Shown one piece after another: positions 1 through 8,883 of a stretch of 12,124 nt of DNA. The notes under the pieces were generated by a model, which saw only the letters and a program-made list of their open reading frames with translations, was not told where the DNA came from and searched no databases. Origin of the DNA: CAYXXN01 sp964469055 (GTDB taxonomy: Bacteria; Acidobacteriota; Thermoanaerobaculia; Multivoradales; JAHEKO01); NCBI GenBank assembly GCA_964469055.1, contig CAYXXN010000085.1, positions 1 to 12,124 on the forward strand, in the 5' to 3' direction. Position 1 is the first letter of the stretch, and each line of letters begins with the position of its first letter. Made by a program: the position numbers and the translations under genes.

Positions 1-242
1 TCGGCTTGATCGTGCCGCATCTGCTGCGCCGGGCGCTGGGGCACGACCATCTCCAGATGCTGCCGGCCGGCCTGCTCGGCGGCGGCGCCTTCCTGGCGCT
101 CGCCGACCTCGCGGCGCGCGCGGCGATGGCGCCGGCCGAGCTGCCGGTGGGGGTGGTGACGGCGCTCCTCGGCGGACCGTTCTTCCTCTGGCTGCTGTTG
201 CGCGACCGCCGGGGCCCCGGCGCGGCCGGCGCGAGGCTCTAG
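1..242 (+). CDS. BtuC/FecCD-type ABC transporter permease, C-terminal fragment
   Basis: This is the last roughly 79 residues of an inner-membrane permease that imports iron-siderophore, heme or cobalamin with an ATPase and a periplasmic binding protein. The gene enters from the left edge; the first complete codon is at position 3 and the stop is TAG at 240-242. The tail shows family hallmarks: GLIVPHLLRR near the start, then a hydrophobic helix, then the block PAELPVGVVTALLGGPFFLW followed by a short basic tail. These match the C-terminal helices of the BtuC/FecCD fold. The substrate cannot be told from this fragment. The partner ATPase and binding-protein genes would lie to the left, because the next gene downstream is an unrelated enzyme. 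Family assignment is strong; substrate is unknown. Confidence 0.88.
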   Translation, partial: GLIVPHLLRRALGHDHLQMLPAGLLGGGAFLALADLAARAAMAPAELPVGVVTALLGGPFFLWLLLRDRRGPGAAGARL

Positions 243-251
243 AATCCCGGC

Positions 252-1025
252 GTGCTGCTCTGTCGGCTCGCCCCGGAGGGCTTCTACGCCGCCACCGACG
301 AAGAAGGCGAGCTGCGCATCCTCTACTCGGACCCCTTCGAGGTGCGGCCCGGGGGCTGGGAGCTGGGGCGCGCCGTGACCGCAGAAGCGCGCTCGCTCTT
401 GGCCCCCGTCGTGCCGGGCAAGGTGGTCGGCGTCGGCCGCAACTACCGCGAGCATGCCGCCGAGCTGGGCAACCCAATGCCCGCCGAGCCCCTGCTCTTT
501 CTCAAAGCCCCCTCGTCGGTCATCGGCCCCCGGGCACCGATCGTGCTGCCGCCCGAGAGCGAGCGCGTCGAGTTCGAGGGCGAGATCGCTGTGGTGGTGC
601 GCGAGCAGCTGCGCCGGGGCGACGCGATGGCGGCGCGCGCCGCTATCCTCGGCGTCACCTGCGCTTGCGACGTGACGGCGCGCGATCTCCAGAGGCGCGA
701 CGCCACCTTCGCCCGCGCCAAGTCCTTCGACAGCTTCTGCCCGCTGGGGCCGGCGATCGCCGTCGACGCCGACCTCGAGGAGCTCGAGCTCACGACCCGC
801 CTGAACGGCGAGGTGCGGCAGCGCGGCCGCACGGCCGACCTGGCCTGGGGGATCGTGGAGCTCTTGGTCTACGTCTCTCGGATGATGACGCTCGAGCCGG
901 GGGACGTGGTGCTGACGGGGACGCCAGCGGGCGTGGGGCCGCTGGCCGACGGTGACCTGCTGGAGGTCGAGGTGTCCGGGGTCGGCACGCTCGCCAACCG
1001 GGTGGAGGCGTGGCGACGGGACTGA
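252..1025 (+). CDS. Fumarylacetoacetate hydrolase (FAH) family protein
   Basis: This is a 257-residue soluble enzyme of the FAH superfamily, whose members hydrolyse or decarboxylate beta-diketo or 2-oxo acids using a divalent metal. Visible signatures are GRNYREHAAEL (residues 62-72), with H68 and E71 in the place of the FAHD1 catalytic His-Glu pair. Metal ligands are probably E109 and E111 (in VEFEGEIAVVV) and D140 (in CDVTARDLQ). K157 lies in AKSFDSFCPLGP, and the C-terminal LTGTPAGVGPL block is present. Length fits the short single-domain FAHD1/HpcE-like group. The start is GTG at 252, nine bases after the permease stop, with no clear Shine-Dalgarno sequence. The substrate could be an acylpyruvate, oxaloacetate or a homoprotocatechuate-pathway intermediate; nothing nearby decides between them, and no aromatic catabolism genes are visible. 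Confidence 0.9.
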   Translation: MLLCRLAPEGFYAATDEEGELRILYSDPFEVRPGGWELGRAVTAEARSLLAPVVPGKVVGVGRNYREHAAELGNPMPAEPLLFLKAPSSVIGPRAPIVLPPESERVEFEGEIAVVVREQLRRGDAMAARAAILGVTCACDVTARDLQRRDATFARAKSFDSFCPLGPAIAVDADLEELELTTRLNGEVRQRGRTADLAWGIVELLVYVSRMMTLEPGDVVLTGTPAGVGPLADGDLLEVEVSGVGTLANRVEAWRRD

Positions 1026-1053
1026 GCGGCGTGGGCGCGGGCAGGCGACGGGT

Positions 1054-1203
1054 TCAGCGCAGCTCGCGCCAGGGAAACAGCACGAGTGAGGTGAGGAGCA
1101 GAACGTGCGCCGCGGGCGCCGGTACGACGCCCAACAGCAGGAGGCCGAGCCAGAGCGAGATGGACAGGAAGGAGAGGACGATGCGCGGCGTGCGGGCCAG
1201 CAC
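1054..1203 (-). CDS. Possible 49-aa small membrane protein (antisense to the lipoprotein leader region)
   Basis: On the minus strand an open frame ends at TGA (1056-1054) and encodes about 49 residues from a GTG at 1203; another GTG lies at 1221. The product has a basic cap (LARTPR), a hydrophobic stretch (VLSFLSISLWLGLLLLG), a VPAPAAH turn, a second hydrophobic stretch (VLLLTSLVLF) and a WRELR tail. This looks like a two-helix hairpin. Third codon positions are nearly all G or C, as in the neighbouring genes. It fills the otherwise empty 155 bases between the FAH gene and the lipoprotein start, converging with the former. The architecture recalls tiny lmo0937-like membrane proteins, but that is only resemblance. 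Against it: no Shine-Dalgarno sequence is seen, and it overlaps the lipoprotein start by 23 bases. Confidence 0.4.
   Translation of the reverse strand: MLARTPRIVLSFLSISLWLGLLLLGVVPAPAAHVLLLTSLVLFPWRELR
1166..1178 (+). promoter_or_regulatory. Shine-Dalgarno region fixing the lipoprotein start
   Basis: The purine-rich run AGGAAGGAGAGGA contains AAGGAG at 1169-1174, six bases before ATG 1181. It supports starting the lipoprotein at 1181 rather than at the earlier in-frame candidates at 1010 or 1160. It also lies inside the possible antisense ORF. Confidence 0.65.
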
Positions 1204-1675
1204 CGGCGGGCAGGGTAGCACAGCGCCGCGAGGGCGCCGGTGGGCCACGGTAGGGCGCTGGGGGGCTCTCCTCGGCGCAGCAGTGCTCCTCGTGGCCTGT
1301 GGCGAGCGGACCGCGACGCCGGCGCGCCGCGAGCTCGAGACGGTCGAGGTCCCGAGCGCCATCGATGCCGGCATCTCCCTCGCCGACGACGTGCAGGCGA
1401 AGCCGGTCGGCGAGCGGGTGACCGGTGTCGTGCCATCGGACTTCCCGGAGGACTTCCCCATCCACTCGCCGTCGGCGGTCGTCGACTTCGGCCCGGGGTT
1501 CGTCGAGCTCACCTCGACCGATCCGCTCGCCGCCGTGCGGCAAGGGATCGCGGCCGCTGCTCGCGCCGCTGGCTGGCAGGAGGCCTCCGGCCGCTATCGC
1601 AAGGGCGGCCGCAGCGTCACCGTGTCCCTGGGCTCGATCTCCGGGGTGACGACGATCCGCCTGAACTACTCCTGA
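1181..1675 (+). CDS. Predicted lipoprotein of unknown function
   Basis: This 164-residue protein has a long basic N-terminus, a hydrophobic stretch (GALLGAAVLL) and a lipobox LVAC with the candidate lipidated cysteine at residue 40, so a lipid-anchored envelope protein is predicted. The mature part contains a proline/aspartate motif, VVPSDFPEDFPIHSPSAVVDFG. It is followed by a compact alpha/beta-looking segment ending in SVTVSLGSISGVTTIRLNYS. I recognise the VPxDFPxDxP pattern only as something that recurs in uncharacterised bacterial lipoproteins, and no function follows from it. The start at 1181 is chosen because a strong AAGGAG lies six bases upstream; earlier in-frame starts would add a non-signal-like sequence and overlap the FAH gene. 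It precedes the ATP synthase operon by 53 bases on the same strand, but no functional link is evident. Confidence 0.75.
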   Translation: MRGVRASTGGQGSTAPRGRRWATVGRWGALLGAAVLLVACGERTATPARRELETVEVPSAIDAGISLADDVQAKPVGERVTGVVPSDFPEDFPIHSPSAVVDFGPGFVELTSTDPLAAVRQGIAAAARAAGWQEASGRYRKGGRSVTVSLGSISGVTTIRLNYS

Positions 1676-1677
1676 GC

Positions 1678-1696
1678 GGCGGGCAGCCAGCCCGCC
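1678..1696 (+). terminator. GC-rich hairpin between lipoprotein gene and atp operon (possible weak terminator)
   Basis: A perfect 7-bp stem, GGCGGGC pairing with GCCCGCC around a 5-base loop (AGCCA), begins two bases after the lipoprotein stop codon. No T-run follows (the next bases are TGCTAAGC), so it does not meet the usual intrinsic-terminator pattern. It may attenuate read-through, stabilise the upstream mRNA 3' end, or be incidental in GC-rich DNA. Confidence 0.35.
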
Positions 1697-1728
1697 TGCT
1701 AAGCTTCGCCTCCCGCCGGCGGCCCCCG

Positions 1729-1983
1729 ATGTCCCCGTTGCTCCCGAAGCGTTCCTCGGCCGGCACCGGCTGGACTCGCTACGCCAACCTCGGCTTCGAG
1801 CTGGCGGCGGCGGTCGGCGGCTTCGCCCTGCTGGGCTGGTGGATCGGCAGGCACTACGGTCGCGCCGACTTGGGGCTCCTGATCGGGGCCGTTCTGGGAA
1901 TCGTCGGGGGTCTGTATAATCTGCTCCGCACGAGCCTGGTGGCCCTGCGCGACCAGGCCAATCGCGACAAGTCGGAGGAGTAG
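1729..1983 (+). CDS. atpZ: AtpZ-like ATP synthase accessory membrane protein (ATPase_gene1 family)
   Basis: This 84-residue membrane protein sits first in the ATP synthase operon, the usual place for the AtpZ/ATPase_gene1 family. In other bacteria AtpZ has been linked to Mg2+/Ca2+ uptake together with AtpI, or to ATP synthase assembly. Two helices are visible, around residues 20-39 (FELAAAVGGFALLGWWIG) and 48-66 (LGLLIGAVLGIVGGLYNLLR). They are separated by a short RHYGRAD loop and followed by a charged tail, which is the family's two-helix hairpin. The start is the first ATG that leaves a normal cytoplasmic N-terminus; no Shine-Dalgarno sequence precedes it, because the upstream bases are C-rich. 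Its stop is two codons' length or less from the atpI start, suggesting coupled translation. Confidence 0.82.
   Translation: MSPLLPKRSSAGTGWTRYANLGFELAAAVGGFALLGWWIGRHYGRADLGLLIGAVLGIVGGLYNLLRTSLVALRDQANRDKSEE
1974..1980 (+). promoter_or_regulatory. Shine-Dalgarno for atpI inside the end of atpZ
   Basis: GGAGGAG occupies the last codons of atpZ and ends four bases before the GTG at 1985. It supports this GTG as the atpI start and supports co-translation of the pair. Confidence 0.6.
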
Positions 1984-1984
1984 G

Positions 1985-2398
1985 GTGGGCCCGGGATCCG
2001 GGTGGCGGCGGGTGGTCTGGCTGCACCTGCGGTTCACGGCGCTCTTGGTAGGGGTGGCGACCGCGAGCGTCGCGCTCGGCTACGCCCCGACACTGAAACG
2101 AGGAGGCACGGCAGGCATTCTGGCGATGTGGATGGCGGTGGGCGTCAACGTCCTCGCCTCCTCCATCGCCGCGCTACCGATCACGATCGCGCGTCTCCGT
2201 CCACAGCGGGAGCGACTGGTCACCGTCTTCATGGGCTCGCTGGCGCTGCGCATGGCGCTGGTGGTCGTCCTGGCGACGGGGGTCGCGCTCGTCGGCGAGC
2301 CGGCCGAGCGGCCCTTCCTCCTCTGGGTGGCCGTGAGCTACCTGGCGCTCCTGCCCGTGGACACGCTGTACGCGCAGCGGCATGCCCGCACCTTCTAG
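1985..2398 (+). CDS. atpI: ATP synthase protein I (AtpI-like membrane protein)
   Basis: This 137-residue hydrophobic protein is encoded between atpZ and atpB. Four membrane helices can be drawn at roughly residues 14-32, 43-66, 82-104 and 109-127. A basic loop (ARLRPQRERL, 69-78) lies between helices 2 and 3, and the third helix contains GSLALRMALVV. Size, four-helix pattern and operon position agree with AtpI, a non-essential factor proposed to aid c-ring assembly and Mg2+ supply. Sequence similarity in this family is low, so position carries much of the assignment. The gene starts with GTG after a GGAGGAG Shine-Dalgarno. Its 3' end overlaps an earlier possible atpB start at 2382. Confidence 0.75.
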   Translation: MGPGSGWRRVVWLHLRFTALLVGVATASVALGYAPTLKRGGTAGILAMWMAVGVNVLASSIAALPITIARLRPQRERLVTVFMGSLALRMALVVVLATGVALVGEPAERPFLLWVAVSYLALLPVDTLYAQRHARTF

Positions 2399-2408
2399 AG
2401 ACGAGATC

Positions 2409-3266
2409 ATGTCGAGCGCCGAGCCGAATCCCCTGAGCCACGTCGTGCAGCACCCGATCGTCCAGCAGCCGCTGGACGCCGGGCCGCTCACGCCGGAGGG
2501 CAAGATCACGCTCTTCTCGGACCACATCAGCATGCTCTTGCTGGCGGGCCTCGTGCTCGTCCTGGTGCTGCCCCGGACGCTGCGGCGACGAGCCGCCAAG
2601 GACGACGTCGAGACCCTCGTGCCGACCGGCTTGCGCAACGCGATCGAGGCCATCTGTTACTACCTGCGCGAAGAAGTGGCGCGGCCCAGCCTCGGCGCCC
2701 ACACCGACCGCTTCATCAAGTACATCTGGTCGGTCTTCTTCTTCGTCTTGACCATCAACCTCTTGGGGTTGCTGCCCATCGCGGCCCTGACGCCGCTCGC
2801 CGGCCTCCACCTGGGAGGCACGGCGACCGCCAACATCTGGGTCACCGGCACTTTGGCCGTGACGACCTTGCTCATGATGGTCGTCAACGGCCTGCGCTTC
2901 GGCGGCGTCGCCTATCTCAAGCACTTCGCGCCGGGGCCGGTGTTCTTGAAGCCGCTGCTCGCCGCCATCGAGGTCGTCGGGGTGTTCGCCAAGGGGTTCG
3001 CGCTGGCCATCCGACTCTTCGCCAACATGGTCGCCGGCCACACGCTCATGGCCGTGCTCTTGGGCTTCGTCCTGGCGGCGGGATCGGTGAGCGCCGCCAT
3101 GGGCTTCGCCGTGGCCGTGCCGGTCGTGCTGGGCAGCGTAGCCGTCAGCATGCTCGAGCTGTTCGTCGCCTTCCTCCAGGCGTTCATCTTCACCTTCCTG
3201 ACGACGCTCTTCATCGGGCAATCCGTCCTGGTACACCATGAAGAGCCCCACGAGGCGCACGCCTAG
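2409..3266 (+). CDS. atpB: F1Fo ATP synthase subunit a
   Basis: This is the Fo stator subunit that forms the proton half-channels beside the c-ring. From ATG 2409 it is 285 residues with about six membrane helices. The essential arginine is R202 in AIRLFANMVAGH, and Q257 lies in FLQAFIF. Position 211, equivalent to E. coli aGlu219, is histidine. Position 250, equivalent to aHis245, is glutamate (SMLELFVAFLQAF). This reciprocal swap is the mitochondrial-like arrangement. An in-frame ATG at 2382 would add nine residues and overlap atpI by 17 bases. I prefer 2409 because MSSAEPNPLSHVVQHP resembles normal N-termini of the family, but neither start has a strong Shine-Dalgarno. The N-terminal NPLSHVVQHP is typical for subunit a. 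Confidence 0.97.
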   Translation: MSSAEPNPLSHVVQHPIVQQPLDAGPLTPEGKITLFSDHISMLLLAGLVLVLVLPRTLRRRAAKDDVETLVPTGLRNAIEAICYYLREEVARPSLGAHTDRFIKYIWSVFFFVLTINLLGLLPIAALTPLAGLHLGGTATANIWVTGTLAVTTLLMMVVNGLRFGGVAYLKHFAPGPVFLKPLLAAIEVVGVFAKGFALAIRLFANMVAGHTLMAVLLGFVLAAGSVSAAMGFAVAVPVVLGSVAVSMLELFVAFLQAFIFTFLTTLFIGQSVLVHHEEPHEAHA

Positions 3267-3281
3267 GTATCCGTCGAAACG

Positions 3282-3287
3282 AAAGGA
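3282..3287 (+). promoter_or_regulatory. Shine-Dalgarno for atpE
   Basis: AAAGGA lies eight bases before ATG 3296 in a 29-base A-rich spacer, the least GC-rich stretch of the operon. A strong, unstructured initiation site fits the high copy number needed for subunit c. It also supports the start that includes the leader-like N-terminus. Confidence 0.65.
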
Positions 3288-3295
3288 AACGAGTC

Positions 3296-3625
3296 ATGAA
3301 CAAGAGATTCGCGAAGTTCGCTTTGTCCCTGATCGTCGTCGGGGCCGCGCTGCTGTTCGCCCCGGCGGCCTCCGCCCAGGAGGAAGGTGGTGGCTCCCTG
3401 TTGACGACCGAGGGCGCTAGCGCCCTGGGGGGCGCGATCGGCGCTGGCCTGGTGGTGATGGGCGGCGCGGCCGGCATCGGCCGCATCGGCGGCAGCGCCG
3501 TCGAGTCGATCGCCCGACAGCCGGAAGCCGCCGGCCAGATTGCGAACGCCATGCTGATCACGGCGGCGCTGATCGAGGGCGCCACGCTCTTCGCGGTCGT
3601 CATCGCCCTGCTCGCTCTGCCGTGA
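3296..3625 (+). CDS. atpE: F1Fo ATP synthase subunit c, with N-terminal leader-like extension
   Basis: This is the proteolipid that builds the rotor ring. At 109 residues it is longer than the usual 75-85. Residues 1-27 look like a signal peptide: basic MNKRFAK, a hydrophobic core (LSLIVVGAALLF) and an ASA-Q cleavage-like site. The core then shows helix 1 rich in glycine (GGAIGAGLVVMGGAAGIG), the loop ARQPEA (73-78), and helix 2 with the ion-binding carboxylate E94 in ALIEGATLF. The Na+-binding ligands of the Ilyobacter type are not present: the helix 1 glutamine is replaced by isoleucine and the Ser-Thr after the glutamate by Gly-Ala. Proton coupling is therefore inferred. It overlaps atpF by four bases (GTGA). 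Confidence 0.96.
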   Translation: MNKRFAKFALSLIVVGAALLFAPAASAQEEGGGSLLTTEGASALGGAIGAGLVVMGGAAGIGRIGGSAVESIARQPEAAGQIANAMLITAALIEGATLFAVVIALLALP

Positions 3626-4221
3626 AGAGGGTCTTCCTGATGCTGCGTGCCTTCGCCGGGAAGCTGTTCCTGGCGGGCGCGGCGTGGGCCACCGAGCCGG
3701 CCCACGAGGGCGGCGGCGACGTGAGCCTGTTCGCCGGTGACCTGGGCAACGCCGTGTGGACGGTGGTGATCTTCCTTTTGGTCGTCTTCGTGCTCGGCAG
3801 GTACGCCTGGGGGCCGCTGCTCTCCGCCCTGCAGCGGCGGGAGGAGTTCATCCGGGATTCGCTCCAGCGGGCCAAGAGCGACCGGGAGGCGGCAGAGGCG
3901 CGCCTGGCGGAGTACGAGGCGCGACTCGTCGGCGCCCGGCAGGAGGCTTCGGCCATCGTCGAGGAGGGGCGCCGCGACGGCGAGGTGGTGAAGGCCCGAC
4001 TCGAAGGCGAGGCCCGCGCCGAGGCCGACCGCCTGATCGAGCGCGCCAAGCGCGAGATCGACCTCGCCCGGGCGAGCGCGGTGCGCGACCTCTACGAGCG
4101 CAGCGCGTCGATGGCGACCGCGATCGCCGAGCGGATCCTCCGTCGGGAGGTCCGCCCCGCGGACCACGAGCGGCTCATCGCCGAGACGATCGACGAGCTG
4201 GGCGGGCGGGAGATCCAGTAG
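3622..4221 (+). CDS. atpF: F1Fo ATP synthase subunit b, with N-terminal leader-like segment
   Basis: This is the peripheral-stalk subunit that holds the F1 head against rotation. From GTG 3622, overlapping the atpE stop as GTGA, it has 199 residues. Residues 1-23 are basic then hydrophobic, ending AWA-TE like a signal peptidase site. A Gly/His/Glu-rich linker precedes the membrane helix at about 43-59 (AVWTVVIFLLVVFVLG). Beyond residue 65 comes a long, highly charged alpha-helical segment (RREEFIRDSLQRAKSDREAA and onward) typical of the dimeric right-handed coiled coil, ending in the delta-binding region. E. coli b is about 156 residues, so the excess is mostly N-terminal. An internal GTG at 3721 could give a conventional short form but has a poor ribosome site. 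There is one b gene and no b' copy, so a homodimer is expected. Confidence 0.94.
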   Translation: MKRVFLMLRAFAGKLFLAGAAWATEPAHEGGGDVSLFAGDLGNAVWTVVIFLLVVFVLGRYAWGPLLSALQRREEFIRDSLQRAKSDREAAEARLAEYEARLVGARQEASAIVEEGRRDGEVVKARLEGEARAEADRLIERAKREIDLARASAVRDLYERSASMATAIAERILRREVRPADHERLIAETIDELGGREIQ

Positions 4222-4227
4222 GCAGCG

Positions 4228-4815
4228 ATGGGCGTCCCGATCGACAGCCGCGAGCTCGCGGTGGCGCGGGTCTACGCCCTGGCCCTTCTCGCGCTCGCGG
4301 AAGAGCAGGGTCGTGGCGAGGAGGTGGGGGAGGAGTTGGCCGCGCTCGCCGCTGTCGTGACCTCCGACGAGACCTCGAGGGCGTTCCTGGCCAGCCCCCT
4401 GGTGAGCGAGGAGGAGCGGCGAACGGCTCTGGAGACGGCCTTCCGCGGCCGCCTGCAGGACTTGACTGTGGACGTGTTGCAGGTGATGAACCGCAAGCGA
4501 CGGCTCGCCGTGGTGCCGGCGCTGGCGCTGGCCTACCGGCGCGAGCTCGACCGGCGGCGGGGACGGGTGGACGTCGACGTCGCCAGCGCCGTGCCGCTCT
4601 CGGAGTCGCTCCGCGAGCGCCTGCACGCCGCGCTCGCCGCCATGACGGGTCGCGAGCCCGTGCTCCACGAGCGGGTGGACGCCGAGCTGGTGGCAGGACT
4701 GCGGCTGGCGATCGGCGATCGCAAGATCGACGGGAGTGTGGCGGCGCGGCTGCGCCGCCTCGACTTGAGGCTCCTCGAGCGCGCGCCGCGCGACCTCGCG
4801 GGGCTCATGGAGTGA
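4228..4815 (+). CDS. atpH: F1Fo ATP synthase subunit delta
   Basis: This 195-residue subunit sits on top of the F1 head and joins the alpha N-termini to subunit b (the OSCP equivalent). The N-terminal helical domain begins with LAVARVYALALLALAEEQ, the usual RYAxAL-like opening. The region SPLVSEEERRTALETAF matches the conserved central helices. The C-terminal signature is LVAGLRLAIGDRKIDGSVAARLRRL, corresponding to the family's GG..I.IGD.viDgSv..rL block. The start is ATG 4228, six bases after the atpF stop; the stop is seven bases before atpA. No truncation or frameshift is seen. Confidence 0.95.
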   Translation: MGVPIDSRELAVARVYALALLALAEEQGRGEEVGEELAALAAVVTSDETSRAFLASPLVSEEERRTALETAFRGRLQDLTVDVLQVMNRKRRLAVVPALALAYRRELDRRRGRVDVDVASAVPLSESLRERLHAALAAMTGREPVLHERVDAELVAGLRLAIGDRKIDGSVAARLRRLDLRLLERAPRDLAGLME

Positions 4816-4822
4816 CGCGATC

Positions 4823-6541
<1,719 letters not shown>

Positions 6542-6554
6542 GTTCCAGCGACCG

Positions 6555-7418
6555 ATGGCCAATCGACGCATCCTGGTGAAGCGCCGCAAGGCGGCCCGCA
6601 ATATCCGCAAGATCACGCGGACGATGCAGCTCATCGCCACGGCCCGCTTCCAAGCCGCCTACAAACGGGCGACGGCGAGCAAGCCCTACACCGAGAAGCT
6701 GGGCGAGCTCGCCGCGAGTCTGACGCGAGCGGCCCAAGTCGCCGAGCACCCGCTGATGCGCGCCCGCGAAGGGGCCACACGCCGGGCGCTCCTGGTCTTG
6801 ACGAGCCATCGCGGCCTCTGTGGCGGCTACAACGCCAACGTGCTGCGCTCCGCCGTCGAGCAGCTCGCCTCGGCCGAGGCCGAGATCGTGGTGCACATGG
6901 TCGGCAAGAAGGGGATCAATTTCTTCCGCTTCGCCGGCCGACCGGTCGCGGAAGCCATCGCCACGCTCGGTGACACGCCGCGCTTCGACGCGGTCGAGCC
7001 CCTAGCGAGCCGCCTCGTCGCCGCCTTCCTCGCGGGCGAGATCGCGGCACTCGACGTCGCCTACATGAAGTTCCTCTCGGCCGGGAAGCAGGCCGCGGTC
7101 GTCGAGCGGATCCTGCCACTCGAGGCGGCGCCCGCCGCCGGGGCGGAGGAGGGCCGCGAGACCCTCTACGAGTTCACCCCGAGCGCGCCCGAGATCCTCG
7201 ACGAGGTGCTGCCGGCCACGGTCCGGGTGCGGATCTTCCAGTGTTTCACGGACGCGGCGGTCTCCGAGCAGGTGGCGCGCATGGTGGCGATGAAGGCGGC
7301 CACCGACGCCGCCGGCGACATGATCAAGCGCCTCACCCGAAAGTACAACCGGGCCCGACAGACCCAAATCACGATGGAGTTGCTCGACATCGTCGGCGGC
7401 GCCAACGCGCTCGCCTGA
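6555..7418 (+). CDS. atpG: F1Fo ATP synthase subunit gamma
   Basis: This is the central rotor shaft that turns inside the alpha3-beta3 ring. It has 287 residues, the normal size. The N-terminal helix carries KAARNIRKITRTMQLIA, where M24 matches the E. coli gamma Met23 region next to the catalytic subunits. The Rossmann-like middle contains LVLTSHRGLCGGYNANV. The C-terminal helix ends in KYNRARQTQITMELLDIVGG, the conserved partner of the N-terminal helix. The start is ATG 6555, 13 bases after atpA, without a strong Shine-Dalgarno. It lies between atpA and atpD as in standard operons. Confidence 0.97.
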   Translation: MANRRILVKRRKAARNIRKITRTMQLIATARFQAAYKRATASKPYTEKLGELAASLTRAAQVAEHPLMRAREGATRRALLVLTSHRGLCGGYNANVLRSAVEQLASAEAEIVVHMVGKKGINFFRFAGRPVAEAIATLGDTPRFDAVEPLASRLVAAFLAGEIAALDVAYMKFLSAGKQAAVVERILPLEAAPAAGAEEGRETLYEFTPSAPEILDEVLPATVRVRIFQCFTDAAVSEQVARMVAMKAATDAAGDMIKRLTRKYNRARQTQITMELLDIVGGANALA

Positions 7419-7422
7419 CGCC

Positions 7423-7427
7423 AAGGA
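7423..7427 (+). promoter_or_regulatory. Shine-Dalgarno for atpD
   Basis: AAGGA in the 18-base spacer after atpG lies nine bases before ATG 7437 and supports that start. Confidence 0.5.
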
Positions 7428-7436
7428 CGATCCCCA

Positions 7437-8876
<1,440 letters not shown>

Positions 8877-8883
8877 GGCGGCC

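Noticed and set aside
1010..1180. A longer N-terminus for the lipoprotein starting at 1010 or 1160
   Set aside because: It would overlap the FAH gene (from 1010) and put a polar, unstructured stretch before the signal peptide. The AAGGAG at 1169-1174 points to ATG 1181.
1646..1671. A possible promoter (GTGACG about 17 bases before TACTCC) upstream of atpZ
   Set aside because: The -10 match is very poor and the bases encode the conserved-looking end of the lipoprotein.
1915..1920. TATAAT resembling a -10 promoter box
   Set aside because: It encodes part of the conserved GLYNLLR segment of AtpZ, and no good -35 element lies about 17 bases upstream (only a weak TTCTGG).
2382..2408. An earlier ATG for atpB, overlapping the atpI end
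   Set aside because: It adds nine residues (MPAPSRDEI) not expected in the family and has no better ribosome site. It is kept only as an alternative to ATG 2409.
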